A DNA stretch of 5,465 nucleotides from Nitrososphaerota archaeon (GTDB taxonomy: Archaea > Thermoproteota > Nitrososphaeria > Nitrososphaerales > Nitrosopumilaceae), in contig PBZV01000003.1 of assembly GCA_002730325.1 (NCBI GenBank), forward strand, positions 3,415 to 8,879, in the 5' to 3' direction. Position 1 is the first letter of the stretch. Every line of letters begins with the position of its first letter. Positions 5,024 to 5,465 of the stretch are shown piece by piece. The notes beneath the pieces were generated by a model. That model worked only from the letters and a program-made list of their open reading frames with translations, was not told the DNA's origin and ran no database searches. A program made the translations under genes and the position numbers.

Positions 5024-5039
5024 TTAAATAAATAAAAAG
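5024..5039 (-). terminator. T-rich transcript end downstream of ileS
   Basis: About 30 nt after the ileS stop, the minus strand reads ACTTTTTATTTATTTA. T-rich tracts of this type act as transcription terminators in archaea. No strong hairpin precedes it. The same stretch is AT-rich enough to have served as a promoter for the Dps gene, so the call is moderate. Confidence 0.4.
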
Positions 5040-5068
5040 TATGATTGCACTGCACTTGCTATAAATGA

Positions 5069-5465
5069 TTATTCTACTGAAATTCTGATTTTTTGTCCAT
5101 CAATATCATCATCTTTGTATTCTTTACATGATTCTGTAAAATTAACTTCTTTGACTCTAACTAAAAATGCTAAATCTTTTGTTTTATCTTTAATCATTTC
5201 AAGTGATTCTTTGTCTAAATCAAGAATTGATGCTGTTTCTAAAATATCCGTTGGGGTATATCCTCTTTCTTTTCTAAGCGTTTGAAGTCTTCTTGCTACA
5301 TCTTTAATCAATCCCTTAGCCATCATTTCTTGATTTCGTGATGTTGAAATGAATACAATGTAATTGTCTCTTTTGGCCATTGCAAAATTTTCACTTGCAT
5401 CAAAATCTACAATGAAATCTTCCTTTTCTAATGATATGGTTTCATCATCTATCTCAAAATCATAT
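5069..5465 (-). CDS. ileS: Isoleucyl-tRNA synthetase, C-terminal end (partial, 5' end outside window)
   Basis: This cytoplasmic class I synthetase attaches isoleucine to tRNA-Ile. Only the last 131 residues are present. The frame stays open to the right edge, so the methionine at 5380 is internal: the residues before it (YDFEIDDETISLEKEDFIVDF) continue the protein. The stretch EMMAKGLIKDVARRLQTLRKERGY matches the conserved xLxxEGLxRDxxRRIQxLRK element after the anticodon-binding domain of archaeal and eukaryotic-type IleRS. It is followed by a strand-rich acidic tail ending in GQKIRISVE. The catalytic HIGH and KMSKS motifs lie outside the window, so completeness cannot be judged. The stop TAA at 5069-5071 is followed by a T-rich tract. 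VRRIQ-type elements also occur in related synthetases, but IleRS is the best fit. Confidence 0.88.
   Translation of the reverse strand, partial: YDFEIDDETISLEKEDFIVDFDASENFAMAKRDNYIVFISTSRNQEMMAKGLIKDVARRLQTLRKERGYTPTDILETASILDLDKESLEMIKDKTKDLAFLVRVKEVNFTESCKEYKDDDIDGQKIRISVE

Noticed and set aside
5069..5380. A separate 103-residue protein starting at Met 5380
   Set aside because: The frame continues without a stop to the right edge with IleRS-like sequence, so this Met is internal.
1..5465. CRISPR array, transposase, integrase or defence system
   Set aside because: No regularly spaced repeats and no such protein motifs were seen; the gene content is mainly housekeeping.

Overview
The window looks like a piece of an archaeal chromosome, most likely an ammonia-oxidising Nitrosopumilus-type member of the Nitrososphaerota (Thaumarchaeota). 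The case rests on strong A+T richness, an archaeal/eukaryotic-type eL40 ribosomal protein, AT-rich TATA-like boxes about 25-30 nt upstream of start codons (leaderless style), a tRNA without an encoded CCA end, and a secreted beta-sandwich protein of a type I recall from this group. The taxon is inferred; no marker gene is present.

Layout, left to right. Positions 1-1395 are all minus strand: a UBP-type zinc-finger protein cut by the window edge (1-164), placed 1 nt after inorganic pyrophosphatase (166-705); an exported beta-sandwich protein (756-1184); and a 43-residue zinc-finger miniprotein (1264-1395). A minus-strand tRNA-Val(CAC) with about 18-19 extra nucleotides in its variable region lies at 1435-1528. 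The only plus-strand gene (1623-1871, 82 aa, unknown) ends 2 nt from the convergent end of ribosomal protein eL40 (1874-2041). Succinyl-CoA synthetase alpha (2073-2990) and beta (2987-4093) form an overlapping pair upstream of eL40, probably one sucC-sucD-eL40 transcript. An unknown 109-aa protein (4133-4462) follows. At 4577-4936 is the C-terminal part of a Dps/ferritin-like protein with no usable start, read here as a decayed gene. The window closes with the C-terminal end of isoleucyl-tRNA synthetase (5069-5465).

Most of this is housekeeping: pyrophosphate removal, the succinyl-CoA/succinate step, tRNA charging and the ribosome. Genes that begin transcripts tend to have a TATA-like box at leaderless distance, while the two downstream genes of the suc operon have Shine-Dalgarno sequences. 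I see no CRISPR array, transposase, toxin-antitoxin pair or new defence system. The most unusual items are the enlarged tRNA-Val, the beheaded Dps gene with a 10-bp inverted repeat beside it, and a second AT-rich inverted repeat at 4521-4558.
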